The notes: a model not told the origin generated them from the sequence alone. Shown: positions 32,358 through 41,389, numbered from the stretch's first letter. The stretch: DNA of 64,000 nucleotides from Bacilli bacterium (GCA_022653695.1 JALCSW010000003.1:47056-111055); one strand, 5' to 3'. A program made the numbers and translations.

Positions 32358-33395
32358 ATGGGCGAACAGCATCTTTTGACTTCCGGGCCTTTGCTGGACG
32401 AAAAAGGGAATCTTGCCGAATGCGGCTACGCTTTTTCGTTGGTGAAGACCTATGACCGCAAGGCCATTAGGGCCCCGAAAGGCCGTATCAAGGAATGGGA
32501 CTACTACTATGTCGGCGACAGGGAACGGGGCATCGCCCTCACGATCGACGACAACGGCTACATGGACATGTGCAGTTGCACCGTCTTCGATTTCCGGGTC
32601 CCGGGATACGAAGAGAGATCGGTCATGCATCCATTCAGCTATGGTAAGCGCCGATTGCCCCCCACCTCGAAAGAGGGCGACACCGTTTACCTCGACAAGA
32701 AAGTGACCATGAAGTTCACCCACGAAAACGGGAAACGGCACCTTTATATGGTGTGGCCGAAGTTCGGCAAGGGCGGGGAAGAACTCCGTTGCGACGTCTT
32801 CCTCGAGGAGACGAACCCGAATTCGATGGTCATCGCGACCCCCTTCAAGAAAGCGGCCCATTTCTACTATAACCAGAAAATCAACTGCCTTCGGGCCAGC
32901 GGATATGCCAAGCTCGGCGACGATTTCATCGACTTGAACAAGGACGCCTATGGCGTGCTCGATTGGGGCCGAGGGGTCTGGACCTATCGGAACGCGTGGT
33001 ATTGGAGTTCGCTTAACGCCATCCAGGACGGCCACGTGATCGGCTGGAACCTCGGCTATGGCTTCGGTGACACGAAAGCCGCGAGCGAGAACATGCTTTT
33101 CGTCGACCGCAAGGCTTATAAGCTCAATGACGTGGTTTTCGATATCCCCATGGACAAGCGGGGCCGCGACGACTTTTTGAAGCCGTGGCGTTTTCGGAGC
33201 CAAACGGGGGACATCGACCTCGTTTTCACCCCGCGGATCGACCGCCACAGCCTGACCGACGCCCTCATCATCGAGAGCAAACAGCATCAGGTCTACGGCT
33301 CTTTCAGCGGCAAGTTTCTGGTGAACGACCTTTCCGAGGCCATCGAGATCCATGACCTGCCGGGTTTCGCCGAGAAAGTCTCCAATCGGTGGTAA
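32358..33395 (+). CDS. DUF2804 domain protein
   Basis: The 345-residue product starts at MGEQHLLTSG, which I prefer over an upstream ATG because TATTATACT lies between them. Family-like features are the N-terminal GPLLDEKGNLAECGYAFSLVKTYDR, KEWDYYYVGD, DMCSCTVFDF, the W-rich VLDWGRGVWTYRNAWYWSS and GHVIGWNLGYGFGDTKAASEN, as in DUF2804 proteins of unknown, possibly lipid- or carbohydrate-related, function. No signal peptide is present. It neighbours the TetR pair. Confidence 0.82.
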   Translation: MGEQHLLTSGPLLDEKGNLAECGYAFSLVKTYDRKAIRAPKGRIKEWDYYYVGDRERGIALTIDDNGYMDMCSCTVFDFRVPGYEERSVMHPFSYGKRRLPPTSKEGDTVYLDKKVTMKFTHENGKRHLYMVWPKFGKGGEELRCDVFLEETNPNSMVIATPFKKAAHFYYNQKINCLRASGYAKLGDDFIDLNKDAYGVLDWGRGVWTYRNAWYWSSLNAIQDGHVIGWNLGYGFGDTKAASENMLFVDRKAYKLNDVVFDIPMDKRGRDDFLKPWRFRSQTGDIDLVFTPRIDRHSLTDALIIESKQHQVYGSFSGKFLVNDLSEAIEIHDLPGFAEKVSNRW

Positions 33396-33422
33396 ACTCC
33401 GTTTGACGGGCGAAAAAAGAAA

Positions 33423-33448
33423 AGGCATCCATGGCGGTGCCTTTTTTA
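33423..33448 (+). terminator. Terminator of the DUF2804 gene
   Basis: AAGGCATC CATGG CGGTGCCTTTTTTAAA is a hairpin with a U-run on the plus strand, 28 bases after the stop. Confidence 0.75.
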
Positions 33449-33454
33449 AAAACG

Positions 33455-33482
33455 AAAGCCCCGTTCTTCAGGAGCGGGGCAA
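33455..33482 (-). terminator. Terminator of the GPH transporter gene
   Basis: On the minus strand, GCCCCGCTCCTGAAGAACGGGGC is followed by TTTCGTTTTTA just after the stop at 33492. Confidence 0.85.
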
Positions 33483-33491
33483 CCGGTCGCG

Positions 33492-35135
33492 TCAAGCTTC
33501 GGTTTCGCTGGTTTTCGGCGCGATCGTTTTCGCTTTCGCGGCTTCCTCCGCGTCGATTCGATGGCGTTCCGCCAAATCCGCCTGGATTTTGGCGTGGTCG
33601 CCTTCGCTGATGTGGTAGCCAAGGCGCATGACCAAGAAAGCCAAAACCATGAAGAAGACGAGGGAACCGGTGAGCCAGGCGGTGTAGGCGGTGACGGAGC
33701 CGTTCGACAGATTGTCGATCGCCTTTTGAATGGCCGTTTCCTCCTGGGCCGTCGTCCATTCCTGGGCGTTGACTTTGGCGCTGGCGTCGTTGAGGGTGTT
33801 GTAGAAAGCCATGGTCCCCGAACCGACGAGGGCCAAAAGGTAAAGGCCCTTCTCGAGGGCACTCGAGATTTTGGCGTCGAGCGGCCGCCACGCGAAGGCG
33901 ACGGATTCCTTGCGCTCGCCGAACTTCCATTCGTTGTAGTCGATGGCGTTTTGCATCATGACCAAAAGGGCCAGGTAGAAGATGCCCATCGCGGCGCTGA
34001 AGAAGAAGACGGGGATGAGGATGAGCCAACCCGTGCCGTTGAAGAACTCCAAATGACCGTTGACGACATGGCTATAGGCTAGCGGGGTTTCCCCGAATAT
34101 CGGGGCCCCGAGCAGGAAGAAGGCGACGAAGCAGAGGGTCGAGACCGCGAAAGTCACGGTGATGATGGTCATCTGCTTCACATGCTTGGCAATGAGGGGG
34201 TAGAGGACTTGCGCGATGACGGCGCTCAGGATGTAGACGCCAAGGAAGAAGATGGCGCCGGTGCCCCCGAGGTTTCCGCCGTACCCGTATATGAAGTAAA
34301 AGTAATTGTAGCCGAACCCGGTCAGGACCGCGCCGAGAACGTAATAGGAGAAAATCGCGATGACCGTCATCCGAAGGGGCTTGTTCTTCGCGAACATCAC
34401 GAAGAGGTCCTTGAATTTGGTATGGCTCGAAATCTCGTCCTGCTTGGGGTCGCGGGCATGCTCCTTGCATAGGAAGAAGACCGCGACTTGGCTGAGAAAG
34501 AAGAGGATGGCCGTCGGAATGGCGATCGCCCCGTAGATCCAAGTGACGTTCGAGGCGTTGACCATGAGGGCCGTGATGGCGTACATTGCGGCCGAACCGA
34601 TCGTGGTGGCCACCGTCACCATCGTGGTGATCTTGTTGCGTTCCTTTTCGTCGTTGGTGAGCGAAGGGAGCATCGACCAGTATCCTAAGTCGTTCATCGT
34701 GAAGACGAAGTCCCATAAGAGGTAGAACACCCCAAAGCAAACGACGAACCACCACCCGGATGGCCGGGCCAGGAACATCAAGAGGACCATGGCGGTGTTT
34801 CCGGCGGCGCCGATAAGGATCCAGGGGCGGAACTTCCCGGTTTTGAAGTGGCACTTCTCGACGATGATGCCCATGATCGGGTCGTTGAGCCCGTCCCAAA
34901 TCAGGCACACGACGAGGATCGCCGTGATGACCGACATTTGGGCGATGTACGTGTCGCCCGTGCCAAGAAGGCCGACGGACTGGGCGTAAATGAGGAAGTT
35001 GGCGCTCACGAGGGCGTAGCAGGCATCGCGGAAGATGCCGGACATCGAATAGATCCAAGACGTCTTTTTCGGGATCTTGTCGCCGGTGTAGGTACCAGCG
35101 GTAAGGTCGCGTTTCTTGCGTTTCTCTTTTTCCAT
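33492..35135 (-). CDS. GPH-family (MelB-like) sugar:cation symporter
   Basis: This 547-residue MFS-fold transporter belongs to the glycoside-pentoside-hexuronide family, with 12 or more helices. Hallmarks are the N-terminal FRDACYALVSANFLIYAQ, WDGLNDPIMGIIVEKCHFKTGKFRPWILIGA (the D...R/K-x-G-K-x-RPW/P motif) and LGYWSMLPSLTNDEKERNKITT. An extra hydrophilic insert (about 410-470) separates two C-terminal helices. It probably imports a galactoside or other glycoside with Na+ or H+ for the GH2 enzyme encoded directly upstream on the same strand. Confidence 0.88.
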   Translation of the reverse strand: MEKEKRKKRDLTAGTYTGDKIPKKTSWIYSMSGIFRDACYALVSANFLIYAQSVGLLGTGDTYIAQMSVITAILVVCLIWDGLNDPIMGIIVEKCHFKTGKFRPWILIGAAGNTAMVLLMFLARPSGWWFVVCFGVFYLLWDFVFTMNDLGYWSMLPSLTNDEKERNKITTMVTVATTIGSAAMYAITALMVNASNVTWIYGAIAIPTAILFFLSQVAVFFLCKEHARDPKQDEISSHTKFKDLFVMFAKNKPLRMTVIAIFSYYVLGAVLTGFGYNYFYFIYGYGGNLGGTGAIFFLGVYILSAVIAQVLYPLIAKHVKQMTIITVTFAVSTLCFVAFFLLGAPIFGETPLAYSHVVNGHLEFFNGTGWLILIPVFFFSAAMGIFYLALLVMMQNAIDYNEWKFGERKESVAFAWRPLDAKISSALEKGLYLLALVGSGTMAFYNTLNDASAKVNAQEWTTAQEETAIQKAIDNLSNGSVTAYTAWLTGSLVFFMVLAFLVMRLGYHISEGDHAKIQADLAERHRIDAEEAAKAKTIAPKTSETEA

Positions 35136-35342
35136 TGAGGAATCTCTTTCTGGGCCTAAAAGGCCACAATGTCAGCGTTCATGGGCGTTAGTGCGAAACA
35201 AAGCGGGTCCTTTCGCCGTCTCGTTTGCGTCTATGAACGTTCCTTTGGCATTATTGTATCTCGTCCGTCCGAAAAAAGAAGTGACGAAATGGGGGTATTC
35301 CGCTTTTCCTAAATTCCATGTGCGCCCGCGCGAGCCTTTGAG
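35136..35342. other. Intergenic region with minus-strand promoter
   Basis: On the minus strand, GATACAATAATG (about 35250-35263) could be the -10 region of the transporter gene. No ORF is credible here. Confidence 0.4.
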
Positions 35343-35377
35343 GAAAAGGGCCGCAAAGGATAGAGGGGCCCTTTTTC
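35343..35377 (-). terminator. Terminator of the GH2 gene
   Basis: On the minus strand, AAAAAGGGCC ... GGCCCTTTTCC flanks a CTATCCTTT loop immediately after the stop codon at 35382. Confidence 0.7.
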
Positions 35378-35381
35378 GCGG

Positions 35382-37715
35382 TTATTCGACCGTGAAGTCG
35401 ATCGGGTAATCGCCCAAATCGGTCTTTATGATAAGGCGCGCCTCTTCGCGGCGGTCCGTCTTTTTGCTGCGGACGTAGACGGAGACGTCCCCGCCTAGAA
35501 GGGCGACGCTCGCGGGCCCGATTATCTCGATTGGGCCCTTGGTTTCGAAGGAGATGACGCGGGAGCAGTAGTGGAGCGTGGTGCCGAATTCGTCCACGAA
35601 CTTGATGGTGACGCGGCTGACGTCGTAGGTATCGCCGTTGCATAGATCCTGGGAGGAGGCGTCGTAACGGTAGCTGAAACGGACCGAAGGCCCGAATCTT
35701 TTCTCGATGACGGGCTGGTGGTCGCGGTATCCGCGGACGGTCCAGATCACGGCTTTCTCGCCCCAGCCGGACATGTATTTGTAGTAGAGGGCGACGAGGC
35801 GCTCCATCGATAGGCGGCGCCGAAGGATCGTCGGGATGTAGGGCAGGAGGTTTTTGACCCCAAGGTGGGCCATTCCGGTCTGGCCCACGAGGTTAAGGGC
35901 CTTCTTGATTTTTGCGGCCGCCTTGGGTGGAATGTCACCCTCTTTGAAGGTCCGCCCGATGAAATCGTCGATGAAGATCGGGGGATGGGGCATATGGGGA
36001 TAGCCTTTTTCGTCGGGCCTAAAGGCTTCGACGAACTCGGCCCCGCGGAAGAGTTCGACGTAATCGCAGTTCGTGAAGACGACGAGGGGCTTTAAAAGTG
36101 CTTCGTCGTTATCGCCGGTGACGGGCGGATTGGCCACCCACATGACGGGGGTTGGGGAATTCTGCGAGGCGTAGACGTAAGCCGCGGCCTTGGGGGCGCG
36201 GAAGATATCGTAGACGCCATGGTGGCAGATATGGTCGCCGGACCCGAAGTCCTGATGGGTGTTGTAGTCGAACGCGCACCAGCCGATGACGCCGGAAAGG
36301 TCGCCGAACTTGAAGGCGTCGTCGATGACGCGGGCGTGCCGTAAGGCTTGCTCGAGGCGCCTCTCGGACCCGCTATATTGCTTAGTAGGGTACATATGCC
36401 CGTTGTGCTCGCTCACGAGCGTCGCGTGGCCCTTGGTTCTCCACGTCTTCGGGTTGTCGATCCCGTGCTCCCGGCCGCAGCAGGAGAAATCGTTATAGGC
36501 GTAGACGTCCTCAAGGATCGAGGATCCCTTGAAATTTCGGACCCCCAAGGTGGCTCGGGACGGGTCGGTTTCATGGACGTAATCGTTCGCCTTTTGGTAT
36601 AGTTCGTCCTCATCGGCCGATTCGTCGATGCGGATCCCGTAGGCGATCAGGGAAGGGTGATCCCTTTCCTTCTCGACCATCGCGCGCAAAAAATAATAGT
36701 AATTGTCCCGCCAGGCCTTGTCTTTTCCGACGTACTGCCAGCCTGGGACTTCGTCGATCACCATGAGCCCGAGTTCGTCGCAGCGGTCGAGAAAAGCCTC
36801 GCTCTGCGGGTAGTGCGAGGTCCGCACGACGTTGGTGCCGAGCTTGAGTTTGAGGATTTCGGCGTCGTCACGCTGGGCCCCCGCGGGCAAGGCCGGTCCG
36901 ACGTAAGGGTAATTTTGGTGCCGGTTCAGCCCGATCAGCTTGGTTTTCTTTCCGTTGAGGAAAAAACCTTTTTTATCGAAGGAGGCGTCGCGGAAACCGA
37001 TTCGGATCGACCGTTCGTCCTTCCCATAGGGGGAAACGAGGGTGGCGGTGAGGGTATAGAGGTTGGGCTCCGAGACGGACCAAAGATCCGGATGGTCGAT
37101 CGTCGTTTCCTTTTCGGAGAACCGCTTGATAAGCTCGCCGCCCTCGAAAAGGGAAAACGACAGCGACGCCCCCTCGGCGGGGCCGACGGCCTCGGCTTCG
37201 ATCCTCAGCCTCCCGTCCATCCTCGCGGCGGCGTGGAAGCTTCCGATATGGGCCAGCGGGACGAGGTCGAGGCGAACGGGGCGGTAGATGCCGGCGAAAG
37301 TGAGATAGTCGACCGCCTTGCCAAATGGCGGGACCTCGCTATCCTCGCGGCTATCGACGACGACGAGAAGGCGGTTGCCCCTTTCCTTAAGCGAGGAGGC
37401 GATATCGTAACGGACCGGAACCCAGCCGGAGACCCGTTCCCCGAGGTCGACCCCGTTAAGGAAGGGATGGACTTTGAGCATGACGCCTTCGAAAGTCAGG
37501 AAGGCGGCTTGCCTCTTTGGGTCGAAGCCGGGGGCGTCGAAATCCTTTTCGTAAGTCCATAGGCCTTGGTAGCTTTGCTCGTTGAAATAGCTGACCGGTT
37601 CGACGAGCGGGGCATGGGGGATGTCGACGCTCACGGACCCGGAAGGGAGGCGCTTCAGATACTCGTCGCGAAAGCCGGAAACGAACTTCCAGCCGAAATT
37701 CAAAGGTGTTTTCAT
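35382..37715 (-). CDS. Glycoside hydrolase family 2 (beta-galactosidase/glucuronidase-like)
   Basis: This 777-residue protein has the GH2 order: a sugar-binding domain (FNEQSYQGLWTYEKDF, SGWVPVRYDIASSL, AGIYRPVRL), an immunoglobulin-like domain and a TIM barrel (LNGKKTKLIGLNRHQNYPYVG, LKLGTNVVRTSHYP, LDRCDELGLMVIDEVPGW). The nucleophile is Glu436 in LVSEHNGH. The acid/base is Glu365 in IRIDES, where almost all GH2 enzymes have Asn-Glu; here Asp precedes it. There is no signal peptide, so it acts inside the cell on imported glycosides. Divergent from the GH36 gene with only 37 bp between starts. Confidence 0.88.
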   Translation of the reverse strand: MKTPLNFGWKFVSGFRDEYLKRLPSGSVSVDIPHAPLVEPVSYFNEQSYQGLWTYEKDFDAPGFDPKRQAAFLTFEGVMLKVHPFLNGVDLGERVSGWVPVRYDIASSLKERGNRLLVVVDSREDSEVPPFGKAVDYLTFAGIYRPVRLDLVPLAHIGSFHAAARMDGRLRIEAEAVGPAEGASLSFSLFEGGELIKRFSEKETTIDHPDLWSVSEPNLYTLTATLVSPYGKDERSIRIGFRDASFDKKGFFLNGKKTKLIGLNRHQNYPYVGPALPAGAQRDDAEILKLKLGTNVVRTSHYPQSEAFLDRCDELGLMVIDEVPGWQYVGKDKAWRDNYYYFLRAMVEKERDHPSLIAYGIRIDESADEDELYQKANDYVHETDPSRATLGVRNFKGSSILEDVYAYNDFSCCGREHGIDNPKTWRTKGHATLVSEHNGHMYPTKQYSGSERRLEQALRHARVIDDAFKFGDLSGVIGWCAFDYNTHQDFGSGDHICHHGVYDIFRAPKAAAYVYASQNSPTPVMWVANPPVTGDNDEALLKPLVVFTNCDYVELFRGAEFVEAFRPDEKGYPHMPHPPIFIDDFIGRTFKEGDIPPKAAAKIKKALNLVGQTGMAHLGVKNLLPYIPTILRRRLSMERLVALYYKYMSGWGEKAVIWTVRGYRDHQPVIEKRFGPSVRFSYRYDASSQDLCNGDTYDVSRVTIKFVDEFGTTLHYCSRVISFETKGPIEIIGPASVALLGGDVSVYVRSKKTDRREEARLIIKTDLGDYPIDFTVE

Positions 37716-37752
37716 ACTTTCATCATCTTACCACAAGATATAAAGTTTACTT
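37716..37752. promoter_or_regulatory. Very short divergent promoter region with TTACCA/TGGTAA inverted repeat
   Basis: TTACCA (37728-37733) and TGGTAA (37754-37759) form an inverted repeat spanning the 37-bp gap and the GH36 start codon, with AGATATAAA between them serving as overlapping -10 regions. A single operator could control both glycosidases. Confidence 0.4.
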
Positions 37753-40065
37753 ATGGTAACTGAACACGACGGATATTTCCTTCTTTCGACCGCCTCGACT
37801 TCCCTTTTGCTGCGGGCGAACAAGGTGGGCAAACTGGTTTCCCTATATTATGGCAACCGTTTGCTCGACGAACGGGAGTGGCCCGCGCTATCGATCGTCG
37901 CGGGTTGCTGCCCCGGGACTTCCCTTGTCTACGACGAGAAAAAAGCCCCGGCGGTTTCCCTCGACGCCCTCCATGGGGAAGTCAGCACGGGAGCCCAAGG
38001 CGATTTCCTGTATCCTTCCCTCATCCTCAGCCGCCCCGATCTCGTGAATTTCGATTTCGTCTACGATTCGTTCCTCATTAGAAAGCCCTTGCCCATAGTT
38101 GGCCTTCCGACGCCTCACGGCGCCGAAGAGGAGCTTGTCATCGCGCTCGTCGACAAAGCGGCGGAGGCGCGCCTCCGGCTTCACTATTTCGTCTATGAGG
38201 GGAGCGATGTCATCGGCCGCTATCTTGAAGTCGTCAACGAGGGCGAGAAGCCCCTCACGATCGATAAAATAGCCTCATATCAATTCGTGACCCCGAACCG
38301 CGATTACGTTCTGCGGACCCTTTACGGATCGTGGATCAACGAAGGGAACCTCGATAAGCAAAGCCTTCACCACGGCCGTTTCGTCTTCGGCAGCGACACG
38401 GGGAGTTCCAGCAACCGCCATAACCCTTATTTCTCCTTAATGGAGAAGGGGGCTGGGCTGAACGAGGGGCATGGCTATGCCTTCAACCTCGTCTACAGTG
38501 GGTCCCACGAGGAATCCGTGGAACTCGATTCCTTCGGCCGCGTCAGGCTTAGCGCTGGCATCTCAAGCCGCTATTTCCGCAAAACGCTCGCGAAAGGGGC
38601 CTCGTTCGTGACCCCGATGGGCGTTATGACGACGAGCGAAAAAGGGCTCAACGGCCTGATGGGGCATTGCCATCGTTTCGTCGACGACTGCGTCGTTCCG
38701 GAGCGTTTCGCCCACGCGGAGCGGCCCATCGTCTACAACAACTGGGAGGCCACCTATTTCAAGTTCACGAAAGGCAAACTGGTTTCCCTCATGGACGAGG
38801 CCAAAAAACTCGGCATCGAGTATTTCGTCCTCGACGACGGCTGGTTCGGGAACCGCGAGGACGACACCAAAGGCCTCGGGGACTGGTTTTGCAACGAAAA
38901 GAAAATCCCCGGCGGTCTCAAATCGCTGTCCTCGGAAGCGAAAAAAAGAGGTCTTGGCTTCGGGGTTTGGATGGAGCCGGAGATGGTTAGCGAGGACAGC
39001 GACCTTTATCGCGCCCATCCGGACTGGATCATCCGCGACGGGGTCCACGAGCCCGTCAAGGGCCGCCATCAGTTCGTGCTCGACCTCACGAAGAAAGAGG
39101 TTCGCGACTTCGTTTATGGGGCGGTGAAGGGGGTCCTTTCGAGCGCCGACATCAGTTTCCTTAAGTGGGACTATAACCGCCCCATCGCCGATATCCCCGG
39201 CGGCAAAGGCACGTTCATGCACGATTACATCCTCGGGCTTTACGAGGTCTTGGGCCGCCTTAAGGACGAATTCCCGAACGTCCTCGTCGAGCAATGCGCC
39301 TCGGGAGGGAACCGTTTTGACCTCGGGATGCTCAGCTTCGCCCCCCAAATCTGGACGAGCGACGACACCGACTGCCATCAGCGCGTCCTCATCCAAAGCG
39401 GGATCGCCCTCGGTTACCCCCTTTCGACGACCTCGTGCCACGTCTCGGCCAAAACGTCGATGCAGCTTCTCCGGAAGACGTCCCTCGACTCCAAGTTCGA
39501 CGTCGCCGCGTTCGGCGTTTTGGGTTACGAGCTCGACCTATCCGAACTGACTCCGCTCGACCGGAAGGTCCTCGCCGGGCAGATCGCTTTCTACAAAGCG
39601 CACCGGAAGACGTTCCAGTTCGGGACCTTCCGCGAGAGCGAGAGCTTCGCCGACTCGCGCTACGCCCAGTGGCAGACCAGCCTTGGAAAAGAGACGCTCG
39701 TCGGCCGCTACATAAGCGTGGCCACGCCCGCCCCGGAGGAGGGTCATCTGAAAGCGGTGGGCCTCGACGAAAGGAAACTCTATCGTGTCGCGGTTCGCCC
39801 CGAGACCATCGACCTCAAGTCCTTTGGCAGCCTCATCAATTTCGTCTCGCCGGTGCACCTGAAGAGCGATGGGCTTGTTATCAACGCGATCGCTAAGCGC
39901 CGCGGGATGGATAGCGAGAAGGATAGCGGCCTCGTTTCGGGGGCCGCCCTAGATAGCGGCGGCTTTGCCCTCAGCGAGGAGTGGGCCGGCACGGGATACA
40001 ACGATCACGTGCGCTTCCTTGGCGATTTCGGGGGCCGAGTTTACCTCATCGAAGAAGCCGAGTGA
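37753..40065 (+). CDS. Alpha-galactosidase, GH36
   Basis: This 770-residue enzyme hydrolyses alpha-1,6-linked galactose (melibiose/raffinose type). The N-terminal beta-sandwich is followed by the TIM barrel with PIVYNNWEATYFKFTKGKL, FVLDDGWFGNREDDTKGLGDW, GFGVWMEPEMV, nucleophile Asp473 in KWDYNR and the acid/base region SDDTDCHQR (about 536-544). There is no signal peptide, so it is cytosolic. Length is typical for GH36. It lacks a good SD. Together with GH2, the transporters and galMTK it builds a galactoside pathway. Confidence 0.93.
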   Translation: MVTEHDGYFLLSTASTSLLLRANKVGKLVSLYYGNRLLDEREWPALSIVAGCCPGTSLVYDEKKAPAVSLDALHGEVSTGAQGDFLYPSLILSRPDLVNFDFVYDSFLIRKPLPIVGLPTPHGAEEELVIALVDKAAEARLRLHYFVYEGSDVIGRYLEVVNEGEKPLTIDKIASYQFVTPNRDYVLRTLYGSWINEGNLDKQSLHHGRFVFGSDTGSSSNRHNPYFSLMEKGAGLNEGHGYAFNLVYSGSHEESVELDSFGRVRLSAGISSRYFRKTLAKGASFVTPMGVMTTSEKGLNGLMGHCHRFVDDCVVPERFAHAERPIVYNNWEATYFKFTKGKLVSLMDEAKKLGIEYFVLDDGWFGNREDDTKGLGDWFCNEKKIPGGLKSLSSEAKKRGLGFGVWMEPEMVSEDSDLYRAHPDWIIRDGVHEPVKGRHQFVLDLTKKEVRDFVYGAVKGVLSSADISFLKWDYNRPIADIPGGKGTFMHDYILGLYEVLGRLKDEFPNVLVEQCASGGNRFDLGMLSFAPQIWTSDDTDCHQRVLIQSGIALGYPLSTTSCHVSAKTSMQLLRKTSLDSKFDVAAFGVLGYELDLSELTPLDRKVLAGQIAFYKAHRKTFQFGTFRESESFADSRYAQWQTSLGKETLVGRYISVATPAPEEGHLKAVGLDERKLYRVAVRPETIDLKSFGSLINFVSPVHLKSDGLVINAIAKRRGMDSEKDSGLVSGAALDSGGFALSEEWAGTGYNDHVRFLGDFGGRVYLIEEAE

Positions 40066-40084
40066 GCATAGGTTTACGAAAGAC

Positions 40085-40113
40085 TTGCCACCCCGCCTTT
40101 TTGCGACTATTAT
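40085..40113 (+). promoter_or_regulatory. Promoter of initiator tRNA
   Basis: TTGCCA (40085-40090), a 17-bp spacer and TATTAT (40108-40113) end 18 bases before the tRNA. Confidence 0.75.
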
Positions 40114-40131
40114 ATTCAAGCCGCAAGTTAT

Positions 40132-40208
40132 CGCGGGGTAGGGCAGCCCGGTAGCCTGCCAGGCCCATAACCTGGAGGTCGGTGGTTCAAATCCACCCCC
40201 CGCAACCA
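40132..40208 (+). tRNA. Initiator tRNA-fMet (anticodon CAT)
   Basis: CGCGGGG pairs with CCCCGCA except for the C1-A72 mismatch that marks bacterial initiator tRNAs. The anticodon loop is CCCATAA, the T-loop TTCAAAT, and ACCA is encoded. The anticodon stem is CCAGG/CCTGG, so the usual three consecutive G-C pairs next to the loop are A-U, G-C, G-C here, a variant otherwise known from mycoplasmas and some rhizobia. Confidence 0.94.
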
Positions 40209-40211
40209 AAC

Positions 40212-40247
40212 GGCAGAACGTCCCGATTTTATCGGGACTTTTTATTT
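40212..40247 (+). terminator. Terminator after tRNA-fMet
   Basis: GTCCCGAT TTT ATCGGGAC is followed by TTTTTATTTG. Confidence 0.88.
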
Positions 40248-40263
40248 GCGATGTATAAAAAAT

Positions 40264-40313
40264 GTATAAAACCTGAAAAACCCATCTGGCTAACCATCAG
40301 CCAATCAGGTTTT
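40264..40313 (+). terminator. Second hairpin with U-run
   Basis: AAACCTGA ... TCAGGTTTTTTC encloses an inner CTGGCTAAC-CATCAGCCAAT hairpin. It lies 20 bases after the first terminator and could be a relic from a former insertion at this tRNA. The remaining 180 bases to the next gene hold nothing recognisable. Confidence 0.55.
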
Positions 40314-40496
40314 TTCTGATTCGATTGGCTTAGTTCACCCTCGGATCGCAATCTCCTTGGCCGCCTTTTTGTAGGCGCCATTCCCCAAATGGAAACAGAT
40401 GCTCATGGTTTGCTGCGTATTATCGCTTTTCGTGTTTAAAAAACCATTTCTTTTCGCGAATATTGAGTTTTTTATGTGAGGCTATAAAATATAAAA

Positions 40497-40916
40497 ATGG
40501 TTGATATGAAGTTCTTGGGTCTTACGGTTTTGGGGCTTTCTTTGGTTGGGCTTTCGCTCAGTCCTGGCGTTACAGCCGCCAATAAAGGCTGTCTCAGGTC
40601 AGGCGAAGACGCCTCCGCCGACACGGCGGCCGTTATCGAGGAACCTGGCGCGTCCACGCTTTCGGTCAGCGTTGCCGAGGCCCTAAAAAAGGCCGAGCCC
40701 GCCCTCGTTCTAAGTTTAGGGCCCTCTTCCATCGTCTTGGAATCGGAAAGCGACCGGATCGCCGTGTCCATAGGAGGCGCCGCCGTCTTTAGCGCGAGTC
40801 TGGACCGCCTCTATGCCGAAGACCTGAGGGTCGGGGAAGGGGTCAAGGTCTATTACGAAGCCTATTTCGCGACTTATCCGCTCACGGTCGAGCAATCTTA
40901 TGTTTTCGTCGATTAG
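40497..40916 (+). CDS. Small secreted hypothetical protein
   Basis: This 139-residue protein (ATG at 40497 or 40506) has a clear Sec-type signal peptide, KFLGLTVLGLSLVGLSLSPGVTAANK, with a probable cleavage after VTA. The mature part, about 110 residues, is Ala/Ser/Glu/Val-rich with one Cys (KGCLRSGED). I do not recognise the family. It is monocistronic with its own terminator. Confidence 0.68.
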   Translation: MVDMKFLGLTVLGLSLVGLSLSPGVTAANKGCLRSGEDASADTAAVIEEPGASTLSVSVAEALKKAEPALVLSLGPSSIVLESESDRIAVSIGGAAVFSASLDRLYAEDLRVGEGVKVYYEAYFATYPLTVEQSYVFVD

Positions 40917-40955
40917 TTCGCGTTAGGGATTTGTTGGTTGCCGTATCGCCGCCTT

Positions 40956-40977
40956 CGGTTCGGTAAGAACCGTTTTT
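40956..40977 (+). terminator. Terminator of the secreted protein gene
   Basis: CGGTTC GGTAA GAACCG is followed by TTTTTAAA, 40 bases after the stop. Confidence 0.85.
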
Positions 40978-40989
40978 AAAAAAGGAATA

Positions 40990-41022
40990 TTGACGTTCTT
41001 TCGCGGGATGGCGTTTTATCAT
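40990..41022 (+). promoter_or_regulatory. Candidate promoter for the GT4/PlsC operon
   Basis: TTGACG (40990-40995) with TTTTAT (41014-41019) 18 bp away, or TATCAT slightly further. It would give a leader of about 365 bases before the ATG at 41390. Confidence 0.5.
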
Positions 41023-41389
41023 GGTTCCGCGTAAATCCCCAAACGTTGTCTTTTGTAAGCAAAGGCAGATCGCTTTCGTAAACCGGGTCCGTCCCTTTTT
41101 TCGTCAGTTCCGCAGAGGCGTTGCGCCGTTTTTCCTATGGGAAGCGACTCCGTTTCCGCCTCTAAAGGGCCTTGCGGGGCGATTCTACGATTCGGTGTCG
41201 CTTCAAGGGATTTCCCTAAAAAGGGAAAGAGGTTTATGATAAAGCGCAAGGCACCGGAGGATTCGGAGCAAACTTAAGAAGTGCCTTCTCGAGACGGAAG
41301 TCGGCGAAAGGCATCGGATCGTCGCCTCGCTCCCCGCCTAAGCGGAAGATAAAAGCCGTCCAGAAGAAACAACCAAAGGAAACAACCAC
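41023..41389 (+). other. Long possibly structured leader of the GT4/PlsC operon
   Basis: There is no credible ORF. Inverted repeats include AAGGCAC/GTGCCTT (41248-41254 with 41281-41287) and GGCGA/TCGCC (about 41303-41307 with 41321-41325), plus TCCCT AAAA AGGGA near 41213-41226. I do not recognise a known riboswitch. It could be an unassigned cis-acting RNA or simply untranslated DNA. Confidence 0.35.

Noticed and set aside
41021..41239. Small protein in the leader region
   Set aside because: Basic, low-quality 72-codon frame without SD, overlapping several inverted repeats; no recognisable domain.
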